Shown: piece by piece, positions 45,674 through 45,698 of the stretch
How positions within the stretch are numbered: the first letter of the stretch is position 1
How the letters are laid out: each line of letters opens with the position of its first letter
Assembly: GCA_026125285.1 (NCBI GenBank)
Contig: JAHCLO010000044.1
Location: 1 to 45,698, forward strand
Reading direction: 5' to 3'
Source: Verrucomicrobiia bacterium
GTDB lineage: Bacteria; Verrucomicrobiota; Verrucomicrobiia; Limisphaerales; JADLHS01
DNA: 45,698 nucleotides
The notes under the pieces: generated by a model
The model's input: the letters and a program-made list of their open reading frames with translations, nothing else
What the model was told of the DNA's origin: nothing
Databases searched by the model: none
Translations under genes and position numbers: made by a program

Positions 45674-45698
45674 GACAAGGTTCAATCCCTTGTCCCGC
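45674..45698 (+). other. tRNA T-arm-like hairpin at the right edge
   Basis: A stem, GACAAGG (45674-45680) with CCTTGTC (45688-45694), encloses the 7-base loop TTCAATC, which fits the T-loop consensus TTCRANY, and is followed by CCGC. No matching 5' acceptor strand, D-arm or anticodon arm was found in the preceding 90 bases, and the window ends here. It could be a tRNA 3'-end fragment such as an attachment-site relic, or a chance hairpin. Confidence 0.3.

Noticed and set aside
45600..45698. Complete tRNA gene at the right edge
   Set aside because: A T-arm-like hairpin is present but no paired 5' acceptor strand, D-arm or anticodon arm could be found upstream.

Overview
The window looks like chromosome of a GC-rich member of the Verrucomicrobiota, most like the Limisphaerales/Pedosphaera side. 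This is an inference from gene families, not a database result. The pointers are a pseudopilin cassette of the type known from Verrucomicrobia, very large exported LamG/Ig/P-domain proteins, a beta-propeller sensor kinase of the type abundant in that phylum, and a transposase remnant resembling ones common there.

Region 1 (about 1-15245) is a type IV pilus / type II secretion-like locus, all on the + strand. It runs PilB/GspE ATPase, PilT retraction-type ATPase, a second PilB/GspE ATPase and a PilC/GspF platform protein. Next come a small BrnT/BrnA-like toxin-antitoxin pair and six proteins with prepilin-type N-termini: two GspG-like, then GspH-, GspI/PilV-, GspJ/PilW- and giant GspK-like. 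The last four are joined end to start, three of the junctions being 4-nt overlaps or close spacing, and match the Verru_Chthon cassette layout.

Region 2 (15363-28760) encodes exported giants: a 2782-aa subtilisin-like protease, a PfkB sugar kinase overlapping it by one base, and a 1280-aa LamG/Ig-repeat protein. The last has a leader able to fold into hairpins upstream and a strong terminator downstream.

Region 3 (28761-30700) is decayed DNA holding a frame-broken DDE transposase and hairpins. Region 4 (30701-35743, - strand) holds an exported NHL-type propeller protein, a propeller/Y_Y_Y sensor histidine kinase and its NarL-type response regulator.

Region 5 (35893-43571, + strand) is mostly housekeeping: uvrA (with an in-frame palindromic insertion), a TPR protein, a zinc-dependent dehydrogenase and a DedA/YqaA-like membrane protein. 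Region 6 (43783-45698) is a ruined sugar-utilisation locus. A GH32 glycosidase and a LacI-type sugar regulator lie head to head, both lack their 5' ends, and they meet at one junction near 44790. The regulator also carries two in-frame stops. A tRNA T-arm-like hairpin sits at the right edge.

No CRISPR array, complete tRNA or rRNA was seen. The strongest candidates for something unusual are the toxin-antitoxin pair inside the secretion locus, the protease whose P-domain is split by duplicated LamG units, the palindromic insertion in uvrA, the head-to-head deletion, and the structured leader at 24760.
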